Assembly: GCA_028023455.1 (NCBI GenBank)
Contig: JAQFVV010012402.1
Span: forward strand, 15,252,935-15,316,934
DNA from: Epiperipatus broadwayi
Lineage: Eukaryota; Onychophora; Udeonychophora; Euonychophora; Peripatidae
Direction: 5' to 3'
DNA: 64,000 bases
The translations under genes and the position numbers were made by a program. Positions 23,201 through 34,920 of this stretch are shown piece after piece. The notes beneath the pieces are model-generated. The model was given only the letters and a program-made list of their open reading frames with translations, did no database searches and was not told where the DNA came from. Position 1 is the first letter of the stretch. Each line of letters starts with the position of its first letter.

Positions 23201-25878
23201 GCTGTATTCAAATTTTTGTGCATTCTTGTTGTTTAATGAATTTCAAGTGTTTACAGACAAAATTATATGTAGAATTTTTTCCTTTTTAAAATAAGATATT
23301 CTTATTATAGACTAGACTATAATGCAGTATATTTACAAAATATTCTGAAATTATTAATATAACATAAAAAGTGTAAATTTTTTTTTATTAAAGTACAATC
23401 TTTATCTTTTTCAAAACCAAATTTAGTGCTGAATAACAAGTATTCAAAGATTCTTGATTTTTTTATTATCCTGAAATGCTGTGTTTCATATACACAATTG
23501 TTTATCTTACCAAAATTATTATGATTACTGAAACTTTCTTGATATGTTTGACAGGCTTTGATATGAGAATAATATGCTCAATCATTTGATTTATATTTTT
23601 TATAACCGAAACTTTAAAATAGAATTTTGCTCGAAGGCAGCAATGCTTGTATAAATTAATGGGAATATTACAAATGGTTATAATTCCTTTAATCAATTCT
23701 ATCATGATTTTTTATGTATACAATACTTATTTACTTTTAATTCCCCTTTCAAATAGTTAATGGCTCATTTCATTATTGCATCAGTTCTTATTCTTTTAAA
23801 AATAATCTGTTGTATGATTAGTAAATGATAACCCAAATCTTATTCTACTCCATGATATGAATCTGCACTTTTAATAAATGTTCCTAAATTTATTTTGAAT
23901 TAATCCACTTAATACTTGCAGCTTTTCATGAGTAAATCTCTTATGATTCTTAACCATGTATTCATTATTATTGTATTATGTTTTCATCAAAAATTTGTTG
24001 TCTTTTGCTTTTCTCACTTTTTACTCCTAATCAATGACCTACAAGTTTATCTTTTCCCTGAACTTATAACATTCCTTTCAATTACCTTTTCATATATGCT
24101 TTCAAATTGTCACCATCCTCATAGTCACTGCCCTTTAGCTCTCAAATGTCAGGCTTGAAAGCTAAAAATCTGTCACTTTAGATGTCCAAATAAATCATAA
24201 TCTCCCTAATAATTAACTATGTGATTATTTTTTAAAATCATGATCACTTCTTGGCAGGCATGCTAAAATTCATTTTAAATACATATATTAATATAAGTTG
24301 CTTTTAATATTAAATTCAATTTTATATTTACAATTTGTTAAACTTTGACAGTTGACTAACAATTCATTGTTATCACTTTTTTAACTTCTTAATTCCTGGT
24401 TTATTTTTTAATGTAATGTTTTTCATATATAAATAAAAATTTAAAAAATTAATAATTCTGTTGTGTAATATAATCTTAATTTATACAACTATTTTTATCT
24501 CGGAAAATCTTGAGCCATATTTTTTTTATTTTCAAATATATTTATAACATTTCTGAAATTTTTCAAAATACAATATCACATTAATGAGATTTGTCAATGT
24601 CTATAATTTTTCTCATAGAAATAATTCTTCTCCAATTTAAATTAATATATAACTAAAAAGCTATGATAAAACAACCTTTAAACAACTTACTGTAGGGCAA
24701 AATCTCTCCTATAGCTTTTGAATAGTAAAGAGTAAAAGTTTGAGTGATATTCCATTCTTGTTTTACCTTCTACCAAAAAACTAGAAATTCTTTATCAACC
24801 AATATTGGATAATTGATCAGGTTGTCTATGGGTATCTATTTTAAAGAAAAATCTGAAGACTGATTAGAACATGAAAACATTTTCAAGTTTCATGGGAGGG
24901 ATTCAAACCACATCACAGAACATGATAAATGAATGCACAAGGATGTCACTAGATATCACCAATATTCGTCATCTGATCATTATAACTTGTATAAAAATAT
25001 AAATGCAGGTTCACTATTTCTCCTTATCAATCTAATTGTTTTAATCTACTGTCTAATGTCAGTATGATGATAGCAAATCATAATTCTAATTATTTTAGCT
25101 TATAAGTCAAAGCTGAAATATAACAAATGAAAATGAATATCTGATAAGATTTCTATAATCATGCATCATCCATATGTTTCTAATATTAGTCAATTATTGT
25201 TTGCATTTAAATTTATAAGAGCAAAAGCTTACAATACAGTAATGAGGGACATATATTATTCTTAATTTACATGACTTTTTGAAAAATGTTATAATACTTC
25301 TGCTCATTACAAGTTAATGTTCTTCACATTTTTTGTTGACCAAATCCAATAATTATTCTTTAAATAACTTCTAGTTTTAATGGATATCTCTCCAATTATT
25401 ATGATAATTGCATTTCTAAATTTCATTACTTTGATAATACTTTCATATACAAAATGTAATCAGAAAGATGACAGCAAAGTACTTTCTCTGTTTTTAAAAA
25501 TAATCAATCGCTGCAAATTTATTTTCATGTTTTGTAATGTAAAATTACTTCTCAACTAATTTTTATCCTATTTGGAGAAATCCTCATAGTTTAAGTTCAA
25601 TTACTAAATATATATATAATAAATTATCAAATGACCATCATTGATAAATACTGAATTCATTACTATATAAGATAATCATTTTGTTTGTAATACTTTTTTT
25701 TTTTTTAAATTTCAAAGAGTGTGAATAAGTTTCATTTACAGAACCTTTATTTTCTTTCTTTCCCAAAGAATGATAAATTCATTTTTAATGATGAATTTAT
25801 TTTCTTTTAAATAATCAAGTAAATTTTTCAGTATCAATTTTTAAAACTAAGCATTTTTGTAAAAAACAAAACAACTTA
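23201..25878. other. AT-rich stretch without a recognised gene
   Basis: The only feature is a partial match (about 23585-23710) to the start of the exon-like frame at 19088. A B-box-like word (GGGATTCAAACC, minus sense GGTTTGAATCCC) at about 24898-24910 may be a SINE trace. Nothing else can be supported. Confidence 0.4.
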
Positions 25879-25961
25879 ATGTTAATTAGTGTTTTCCTAA
25901 AGGTTTGTCATATTAGATGATGGAAATAGTCCAATATATAAATACAATTCATGTTAATTAG
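25879..25961 (-). mobile_element. 61-bp PLE-B micro-insertion with 11-bp TSD
   Basis: ATGTTAATTAG occurs at 25879-25889 and again at 25951-25961. Between them are 61 bases. The first 17 (TGTTTTCCTAAAGGTTT) are the inverted 3' terminus of PLE-B (compare 6278-6294). The rest (TTAGATGATGGAAATAGTCC and onward, to AATAC) is the other PLE-B end. Nothing of the coding region, tRNA-like part or hammerhead is left. The insertion is thus only two element ends with a target-site duplication. Confidence 0.75.
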
Positions 25962-26696
25962 CATATTTTTAATTGTTAAAACAATTACAAATAATGTAAA
26001 AATTCATCAACATTTAAAAATTTCAATAACAATGCTTTAAATATTTTAATAATAAAAATTTTATTATTTATATTTAACTGGACTATGAAATTAGCACTTG
26101 TAATACTTCCCTCATAAATGTGAAAATCTTAAATCAAATTTAATGTTTTTTGTTGTATGCTAAGTGCAGAAACACTCATCTGATCAACCTCCAACTAAGA
26201 AAATAGTTAAGACTCATTTAGCAGTTAATGTTGGATGGCAAGTTACCTAAAAAAAATTTAAACTCTAGATTTAAACCCAGGTCATGAATGCAACAGGAAA
26301 ATGTTTTAAGCATTATACACCCTCTTCAATTCTAAAAAACAGTGAATTATATACATCCTTCTCTACATTTTATATTTTATCACTTCTTCAGCAAACAGCT
26401 CTATTTGACTGTATGATTTACCGATTTTTCTTTATTAACTCTTTTTTTAAAGTTTTTCTTCTACTAAATAAATTTTTTCTAATTTCGGCTTTAAATTTTT
26501 TTTAACCATGTTTAAAAATCTATGGCTTAATGCAATTTTATTTTTTGTATAGCTACTGTAAAAGCATTTAAAAAAGTATTGGTGTTACATGTATGTTATG
26601 GCCAACACAAAACAGAGAATGTCATGAGTTCCAATTCCCATTAAAATATAATAAAAAATAATTTATTGACTACCTATAAATATATATACATTGTAT
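25962..26696. other. AT-rich stretch without a recognised gene
   Basis: A 73-codon plus-strand frame at 26284-26502 is Phe- and Leu-rich and looks like chance. No repeat family from the rest of the window is seen. Confidence 0.4.
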
Positions 26697-26857
26697 GTAT
26701 ATAGAAGGCAATCAATCCTCACCAGCGCTGTCACAGTTAAACAAGGTGTTAAAACTGCAAGGATAATCTCACCCCAGCCACAAGATAAAGTATTCTTGCA
26801 GTTTTAACACTGTTTAATGGTGCTGGTGAGGAGAAAGATTGATTGCCTTCTATATAG
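26697..26857. mobile_element. Fold-back MITE-like element
   Basis: TATATAGAAGGCAATCAATC at the left is the reverse complement of the right end. Further in, CTCACCAGC, a GTTAAACA.GGTGTTAAAACTGCAAG-like block and their complements pair as well. The arms are about 70 bp with a loop of about 20 bp. It is non-coding and more GC-rich than its surroundings. A small non-autonomous DNA transposon is likely. Confidence 0.65.
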
Positions 26858-28593
26858 TTTCAATCTAAACATTGCATTTGTAAAATTTATAGAGTATTAT
26901 ATACATTGTTAATAAATAACTTAATTAAATTGATAAAATTAAGTTGAAAAAATTGAGACAAAAGAATTAACAAATAGAATAAAAAGTAGTTCATTAAAAT
27001 AAAATAGAAACTGGATAGCCCCAAAAGATTGTCAACTAAAATATTGTGTTAGAAATATTAAATTGAATAAATAATCATATTGTTTGGAGAATATCCAAAT
27101 GACTGTTCTTTTTTATTTTATACAGAAATCTTAAGTTTTTGATTCCACCAGTCATCCATAGCTTTGATAAAAGTATTAGATTTATTGGTAAAACATTTAA
27201 CGTTGTCTGTAACAGATACATATATCTGCTAAAAGCAGGATGCTATAACAATCCAGTAAGGTACTATGATAGCATTTGATCATTATTAGTGGAAATTTAT
27301 CTTTCATTTAATAAATTATTCCAGTGTCTCAAATTTGGAACTAATGAATCATTCAAACATTAATGCAATACAGAGAGCGTAAATAGCTTATAAAAGTAAT
27401 GTCATGTTATATACGACTTGCTTTTTTTTTATTATTCCAAACATTAATATACTCAAGTTTTAATTAGGTTTGCAAAATATAAAGAATATAAAATGTAAAA
27501 ATATATAACTAAGTCTGTTATCACAACACATCAAACAAATGATTGTTTAGAATTTCTAATAGAAATTTTTTGAAGTAGAATTTATCAGAATAATGTTTAG
27601 GTACGAAAAACATAGGGGAAATGATGAATTTTTGATAGATGCCACTATGTTTAATGGTCTGCAAGCTTTCACAGTAATATATATTTTTATATTTTGTTCT
27701 TAGTGCATCTTTCACCTTAGCTCAATCATACCTCAACCATCCACCAGGTCAGAAATCAGATTAACCTCTCACTCTGAATGCATTTTTGAAACATCCAGTT
27801 CATTTTTTACAAATGAGCAAGATATATATAGCTCATATTATAATTTTCAGTTCGTATATATACCTTCTTTTTTTAGATATACTTTTTAACTTCATATATA
27901 ATAATACATATATATATATATGAGTGTTCTATTTCATCACAGTTTTCCAAAATATATGACAAAGGATATGTGAAAAAGCTGGTTTACATTGAATAAATAA
28001 TTTGTTGTTATATACTGATTTTTGGTTTTATTTATTATATCTAAAACAAAAACAAAACAATAACATAATAGATATTATTTATCATTTTATAAGAATAAAA
28101 AAATGTATTTATTATCATACTTAGTAGCAAAGACATATCTCTTTTACTTTAGAAACTCTATAAAGCAAGTATTGAATAAATAAATGGACATTTTGCAGTG
28201 AAAAACCAGATCACCATGACTATTACTGATTTGCAGCCTATCCATTTAATGATCAGTTTTTACTTATATCCTGATAATCAAGTTAATGACTTGAAATTTT
28301 CAATCATCAGATATGATCTGACACTATATTACTGATTTCATTTATAAATTAATTCATGGCATTTGATCTTTTAGCAAATATATACTAAATTCTCACCTGA
28401 AGATTTAGTAACTAAGTAATGAAATAGTATGATTAAGCAATAACATTATCGACAGTGATAAATTGCCATTGTTTATCACTCTTATAATAATTTATTCTAG
28501 TATCTCACTTTTAAAGCTAATGAGCTCTTACATCAAAATGCAAAAGGTTGAAAAATATTTATGCAAGTAAAATATATTAATCTAAATACCTAG
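26858..28593. other. AT-rich stretch without a recognised gene
   Basis: No supported coding sequence or repeat was found. Short TA runs lie near 27905-27920. Confidence 0.4.
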
Positions 28594-28660
28594 TATTTAA
28601 ATATTTAAAACAGGCAAAACTCTCTCTATATATTGCCATGTGATGTTTATTTAAATATTT
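28594..28660 (-). mobile_element. 41-bp PLE-C micro-insertion with 13-bp TSD
   Basis: TATTTAAATATTT is found at 28594-28606 and 28648-28660. The 41 bases between begin AAAACAGGCAAAACTC, which is the PLE-C opening seen at 895-909. They end TGTGATGTTT, the inverted other end of the unit (compare AAACATCACA near 1305). The interior is gone. The AT-rich TSD could partly be chance, but the same end-joined layout occurs at 38488-38592. Confidence 0.65.
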
Positions 28661-29712
28661 CTATTATTTAAACAAAATTCCAAAAATAAACTTTAATCTT
28701 TTCCAATAAATAAATTAGTTTATAGCGTAATCGTGAGTTGCCTGTTCATTTTATTATCTTAGTATAGTTTGGGTTTACAATGAGAAGATCTGGAAAATTC
28801 ATAAATTCAAAATCCTTGAACAAGGGATTTTTGATTAATGATTCTTTACTTGCCTTAAACATGACTAATTCTCACATTTTGCATTACATAACAGCAGTGA
28901 CACCTTAGTACCTGAAATTACTATTAAGATGGCAAAGCTTTAAGTATGAAAGTAATTACTTGCAAACTGCAAAAACAACCCAACAATATACAATAAGTTA
29001 TTGAAGAATTTAAATATGCAACATATTATACAAAATGGGCTGCTATATATCCTATATATTATATATGAAACCACAATTAGACTTGTCAAGTCTTTTATGC
29101 CATGCAAATTGTCCTGTATTTATTACAAGTTATTAAATATAAGTTAATAAGCCATTCCAGGCTATGGTGGATGAAAGTGCAGTAAATGACAAATAGAAAC
29201 TCAATCCTGTGGAAAAGATTTTTCAAACTGTTCTGTAAATTTTTAACTCTAAATATGCAGAACTTATGCATATATTAAAAATAATAAACTTCAAAAATAA
29301 GAGAAATACATAGTTGGATAATATAACTAGTGCTTCAATTAATTTAGAATTTATTTTGTTATTACAATTAAATACTTTTTTTCTTTTTTGTATCATTAAA
29401 AATACAGTAAAGAATCTTCTTTCATGTCCATATAGAATCAATGAACTAATAACAATTCTACTGATATGGTGATACTGAAAAGAGGAAGTGGGGGAGGGAG
29501 ATATTGACTATTAGATGTTTAATATTTGTGTACTGTAATTTTCACTACACAATTCTCATGCAAGATAGCGGCTGGTTTCTATCCTATCTATTTTTAACAT
29601 CTTGTGGAAGATTGTAATCATAAACATATGATCAAAGATATGTGAAAAATATGTATGATCCCCAAGATGCATATTTCATGCTCAACTAGCACTCATCAAT
29701 TGGCTCAGATGA
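28661..29712. other. AT-rich stretch with a partial inverted match
   Basis: No gene is supported. Around 29535-29590 a block (TTTTCACTACACAATTCTCA...) is an inverted, diverged match to 29925-29985, so the large palindrome that follows may once have been longer or has a second partial copy here. Confidence 0.4.
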
Positions 29713-30160
29713 TAATCTTTTACATATATCTTTATCATTAGTTCTATGCATAGATAGCAACTATCACAGTTTAATTAATAAGTGTCAAACTTACTGCCTT
29801 CATAATTTAGACACAACCACTTAATGGAAGTATATTACTAATTTTTATTAGTCATTCATTAAACTAGAAACTATTTATTTAATGAATATTTCTGTAACAT
29901 AATTTTTCACTACACAACTAAAAGCTGATAGAAACCAGTCCCTACTTTGCATGAGAGTTGTGTGGTGAAAATTACATTACAAAAATATTATTCATTAAGT
30001 GAATACTTTCTAGTTTAATGAATCACTAATAAAAATTATTAATATACTTCCATTAGGTGATAAATATCAAAATTATGCAAACAGTAAATTTGCCACTTAT
30101 CAATTAAACTGTATTGAATAGATTACCTATAAATACTGAACACTGATAAAAGATATGTTT
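29713..30160. mobile_element. Large fold-back element, about 450 bp
   Basis: The left arm (29713-29925) and right arm (about 29945-30160) are diverged inverted copies. The clearest pair is ATTCATTAAACTAGAAA at about 29863 and TTTCTAGTTTAATGAAT at about 30008. The flanking words AATGGAAGTATATTA and its complement, and GTTTAATTAATAAGTG and its complement, pair further out. There is no coding sequence. It is likely an old fold-back transposon. Confidence 0.6.
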
Positions 30161-31090
30161 AAGAGATACTGATCATCTATTTTTTTTCAAATCTTTCATC
30201 TCTAGTCTAATAAATGACTAATAAATATTATTAATATACTGATATTTAACAGAAGTATAAAAATATTATGCAACTCCTTCCCTCCCCGCAATTATGAAAA
30301 GGATGTGGATGTAATTAGAAAAAAAAGGGAAATATATGACTTCGGGGAGGGAGGGGGCATATTTCTTGATGAAAGTAAAAGAAATTTGACCATAAAGTTT
30401 AAAAAAACAAAAAATGAATGTTATAAAAAAAGACAAAAAAAAAACCCCTACTATATTTAATATTAATTATTATTAAAAATAAATAATAATAAATTGTAAC
30501 GGATGTCTATAAGAATATAGAAACAACATTTTAGATGCTGACTCACGATGATGATCATTAAAAAAAAAAATCCGCGCTTTGTTCCGTATGGGATTTTACT
30601 CTCTTCTTACATAAAGAAAATTTCATTTCCCACATATTGGAAGTTGCGTAAGGATGTATATACACACACGCAATCATAAAGAAAATAATATACTAATCCT
30701 TAATAATAAATGTACTAAAATATAAATGAAAATGAGGTAATTGATAGTGTACATTAAAAAAAAACTAGTTTTACACAAAAAATATAGTACAAAACTCTAG
30801 TAATTTATCTGCTTACAAATTATATGAATTCATTATTAAATAATATTGGGTTATTATAAATTTCATAATGTAAATACCATTTCGCTATAAATTTAATAAT
30901 TGAAATAACACGTGAATACGGATACTTAAAGTTGATTTTATGCGAGAATATTAATTTTTTGAAAAATTATTTAATTCTAAAATCTTTATAATTATTAAAC
31001 ACTTTGAAATAGGCACAAAATTGAATGAAAATAATGGTATCGTGAGTAATGCAGTCAATGGCAAAATTCAATGGCACCGGTAGTGAGGGT
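30161..31090. other. AT-rich stretch with a small C/G-rich hairpin
   Basis: CCTTCCCTCCCCG at about 30287 is mirrored by CGGGGAGGGAGGGGG at about 30343-30357, leaving a stem in otherwise AT-rich DNA. The rest, between this and the adenylosuccinate synthetase exon, is the start of that gene's first intron in the minus direction. No second exon is seen. Confidence 0.45.
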
Positions 31091-31110
31091 TAAAAAAAGT
31101 GATACCTTAC

Positions 31111-31290
31111 CTGACACCTACAAACAATATCAGCAGAAATAGCTAACATATCCACAACTTTGCCTTTTCCTTCATCGCCCCATTGTGCTCCTAATATTAC
31201 TGTTAATGTATTTTGAAGCCGCGGACGACAACGAGCTGAAAAAATTTCTTGAGAAATTTCTCCATTCACAACAGCCGAATTCGACGCCAT
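31111..31290 (-). CDS. ADSS: Adenylosuccinate synthetase, first coding exon
   Basis: This exon encodes the first 60 residues of adenylosuccinate synthetase, the cytosolic enzyme that joins IMP and aspartate, using GTP, in the first committed step of AMP synthesis. Residues 1-28 are a variable N-terminal extension. From about residue 29 the sequence is the conserved core: [18 protein letters not shown] holds the phosphate-binding GDEGKGK loop, and the exon ends ADIVCRCQ. In the family the next residues are GGNNAGHTV, so the break after Q is a natural exon end. The splice donor CAG|GTAAGG starts at 31110 and leaves phase 0. The ATG at 31288-31290 is the first in frame. The frame is intact and more GC-rich than the flanks, so this is almost certainly a live gene. 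Confidence 0.93.
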
Positions 31291-31570
31291 TGTAATCTGA
31301 ATGTCTACATCTAGTCATGCGCATTTTTATAATAGGAAATTCCCGCGCAAAAAAGTAACCACTGTTACGCTCTATTTTTTCCGCTTTTTATCTATGAATT
31401 TATTCTATAGGTGGCTGTTATTAGAATCTTATCTTTAGTATTTACTTCTTCAAATATGTCAGTCAAAAATCGTTCGCTTTAAAAAATTGCTTATCGTGTA
31501 AATATACGTCATGTATGTATTTATCAAGCTTCCGTGGTGGGAAATTTCAATAATGTTGGCGAAAATTACA
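31291..31570 (-). promoter_or_regulatory. Probable ADSS promoter / 5' UTR region
   Basis: The stretch upstream of the ATG has unusual CpG for this window: TCATGCGCAT at about 31314-31323, TTCCCGCGCAAAA at 31340-31352 and TTACGC at 31373. On the minus strand the second reads TTTTGCGCGGGAA, close to an E2F site (GCGGGAA). TGCGCATG is close to an NRF1 half-site. Both are common at promoters of nucleotide-synthesis genes. No TATA box is obvious. The transcription start cannot be set from sequence alone. Confidence 0.45.
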
Positions 31571-32089
31571 TTTCTTATCCATCCCTATTTAACCCGTATT
31601 AATAGTTGCAAACAATTTATAACTCATCGAAAATTACTAAAACTATTTATAACTCATGAAAATTTAATATTCTGGGCACTTTAAAATTTTGATAAAGATA
31701 TTTCAGTGCATACATAACTTTTGCAATTCTAATTTTCTTTCCTGAATTATATTAATCATTAATTCAAGTCTGCCGAAAATGTTGTACTTAATGTAAAAAT
31801 GTATTGCAAGCTAATGTTAATTATAAAAATTTTAAATTGCTACCAATAATCTTTTCTGAACCAACATAATACAGTATCTGATAATTAATGAATATACTCA
31901 CTGAAAAGATAGTTTTTTAAAAATATTTAGCTTTATTACTGCTTAACATGCTTTCAATGTATGGAATTTTGTAAAATGTTGTGAAAAAGTTATTAATGAT
32001 ATAATTTTGTATTAGCAGTGAAAGCTATAGAAAGTAATAAAAATCTCAAAAATATAAAACTATCTTAATATTGGAAGAAAAATTATTTC
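31571..32089. other. AT-rich stretch without a recognised gene
   Basis: Nothing supported was found between the ADSS promoter region and the RTE relic. Confidence 0.4.
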
Positions 32090-32775
32090 AACAATCAAAT
32101 GAAAAAATGGACCTATTACTGAAAGAGAGATGATATGAAATGTGTGGAATAGTTTTATAAAGAATTATGTAATAATAAAAATTGAAAAAAATCTACAATT
32201 ATATCTTAAATTTTACTATATTTAAATTTAACAGATGAGACATAATTAAATCTATCAAAAAAGAAAAATCTCCGGAAAGATGGAGTTATTGATATATCTC
32301 AAAAGTAGCAGATATCCAAATGATAAAGATGTGCCAGATGATTGGAAGATTACAGTAGTGATTTAGATATTTAAAAAATGTGATGAAGATATTAGAAATA
32401 ATAAACATCTCAATCTTCTATCATTTTGTAGAAGATCTTTACCAAGATAATTCCAATTTATTCAAAGCAAATGACTAAAATCAACTAAAAGAACAAGCTG
32501 GATTTAGCATAATGAATCACATCTGAATGTTGAGTGTTTGGAGAATTAATGAATACAAATTGTCATTATGCTTTGTCTTAATAGATTAAGAAGACATTTC
32601 CACAGCAATCAAAGATTTAAAACATTGAGATATAGATCCATGATATTCTAAAGAATGTTTATCAAAATGCTGCAATAGTCATTAATAATGCAATGACAAC
32701 TTTTAAAGCAATTTAATAAGAAGCATCCTGGGGTTTAAAATTGAAAGCTAAATGAAATGAAAGTATATGGATATT
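32090..32775 (+). pseudogene. Decayed RTE reverse transcriptase fragment
   Basis: Plus-strand pieces line up with the RT domain of the copy at 45.7-47.7 kb: DKDVPDDWK-like (32330-32350), EQAGF (32490-32505), the LSLCF stretch before the first catalytic Asp (32555-32580), and the LKNVYQNAAIVI stretch (32650-32690). The catalytic palm is disrupted by stops, and the segment between AGF and the first Asp is shortened. It ends before the FADD box. It is comparable in decay to the relic at 8.4 kb. Confidence 0.7.
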
Positions 32776-33670
32776 ATTTAAGTTATTTTGGTGCCATATT
32801 CCATTCACCACCTTGCAGTCCCCTCATCTATCAGACCAGTTATGTATTCATAAAATACAAAATCACAATACATAACTAAAATTCTTTAGTTATCTACAAA
32901 GTATAATTCTAAAATATAGATGATCTTTAACACAATTCTACAGGTCCATTATTATCTGCGAAATGTTATTCATTGACAAAGTCAAAAGTCTGTCTTTTTT
33001 ATCTACCTCTTTTCTGTTGGAATGATTCTGCGCATACTTTTCAAGACTTTTCAAGTGTGTTAGGATAGAAGATATTTTTATGATATTATTATCTTTCCAA
33101 AGTAATGACAACACATTGGTCATCTAATAAGGTTAGTGCTTTTTTAACCAGTTTGCTATTCTTGGTCAAGAATGGCAATTACTTATTATTTACTGGATTG
33201 TATTTGTTCATTATATTCGTGCACATATTTCAAAGAGTTTATTTCATTTATACAATATAATATTGTTTGATGAAATACAATTTCATTTACTTTAAATAAA
33301 CTCCAAATTCATATTACTTTTTGTTATCTATTCTGGGGTTTCTTAATTTTTAAAAATAAATTGATTTTCACTTTATATTACAATCCTGTTGAATTCATCA
33401 ACATTTCTTATTTCATGCTTTTAAAATAAACTTACTGTTGAATTTGTTTTGCTCTTTTATTATTAAGTTTACTGAACAAAATATATTGTATAGCAATTGC
33501 TCATTTACACATTCATTCTGCTTTATCAGGCAACTGAGAAGAAAGCCCATGATGATTCTTGATCTTAAACTCGGAGATAAAAAGCTAACAAACTCACCAT
33601 GCTGGCTAATGCATGTTGGTGAGCAGCCCATCCATGTTTGTATTCTATATGAATAATCACGTAGTAATAA
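32776..33670. other. Stretch without a recognised gene
   Basis: A more GC-balanced patch at 33510-33665 is open on both strands for 70-90 codons. It contains no motif I know, and I could not link it to the RTE relics on either side. Confidence 0.35.
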
Positions 33671-34015
33671 CAGCTGCAATGACAAGAATGTATGTTAGGA
33701 GTAAGTAGAAGAGATTAAAAACAATGTATGCGTAAGAGAACAAAGAGGTTATTGACCTCATTGAAAAAATTAAAAGGCTGAAGTGGAGTTAGCTTGACAT
33801 ATTTCTAGAAGAGATGATAATAGATGGACATTTGAAATCTTAAACTGGATTCCAAGAGATTGTAAAAGACCCAGAAAGAGGCCACATGTGAGATGGATGG
33901 ATGAAATAAGAAAGTGCAGGGGTGATGTGGAAAAGAGAAGCTAAAAATCGGAGATGGATTGAACTTGGAGAGACCTTTATCCTGCAGTGGATTGATAATG
34001 GTTGATGATGATGAG
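33671..34015 (+). pseudogene. 5'-truncated RTE 3' end
   Basis: This is the last roughly 340 bases of an RTE element. Translated pieces read KIKRLKW (33765-33785), RWTFEILNWIPRDCKRPRKR (33822-33882) and HVRWMDEIRKC (33885-33918), as in the C-terminus of the fuller copies. It ends with GATAATGGTTGATGATGATGA, the TGATGA-type tail that RTE elements carry. There are stop codons in the upstream half. No start of the element is present, which is typical 5' truncation. Confidence 0.8.
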
Positions 34016-34920
34016 AATATATCAATTGCTCTTTGTTTTGTAACTTTTTAAATTTCTATATATTTTTATTTCAAAGTATATTTTAATTTATCTGATTAAA
34101 TGGCCTAAATATTTGTAGAATAATTCTTAATAATGAAAAAGTTTTACCTTCACTTCTTTGTATTCTAGTTTTTTCAGTAAATTTTTTAGAATCTTTTGTC
34201 ATGATAAAAAGTTCTCCATTTTAAAAATTTAATTAGTGTTGGATATATTTTCAAAAAGAGACAAGATTTTTGTCATCTCAACTGAATGCAATGGTATTGA
34301 TATCCTTTTTTTAAGAATTTAATCTTGAATGTTTCTTTTTTATTCATTTGTAGTTTTTATCCACTGCTACTTGTATTGAATCATATATTCAAAAGAATCT
34401 CGACTTCCAGATCATATTTCTATTAACAAAAGTAGTTTACATTTGAATTAATCACATTTTTTAAAATTTATACTGCTTTCTTGACATTTGCTATCTTTTT
34501 TTTTGTTTTCTACTACTTTTTTTTTATTAGTGTCTTCGTTTTCACAACAGAAACAGGTGAAAAACGATATTAAAGTTAAACTTTCATTTGTTTTTATTTT
34601 GTCTTCCTTTTGTTTTAAATTATATGTAAAAAATGATTTGTTTTGGACTTTAATGTTTCTACTGTATTTTGTATTTTTTTTTTTTTTTTTAAAGCAATGA
34701 CTAGCACCAATATCTCATAGGTAAACCTCCAAAAATCTTTAATATATGATTGTGGTCAGTGTCAACAAAATTACCCTTTAAAAAGTTATTTTTTAGCAAT
34801 GTCCAAAATGCCAGCATCTCATTCCTTTTTTTTGTTTAACTTGTCCAGATAGGTAATATCTGTAATAAGTTATTTCCACCAACTTTTCTGAACTGATACT
34901 GCTCATATACATCTATGCCA
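34016..34920. other. AT-rich stretch without a recognised gene
   Basis: T-rich with long runs (for example 34675-34691). The open frame at 34488-34697 is Phe/Leu/Ser-rich low complexity. No support for a gene. Confidence 0.4.

Noticed and set aside
30343-30358. G-quadruplex candidate
   Set aside because: Only three clear G runs are present; a fourth requires splitting one run, so the C/G hairpin is the simpler description.
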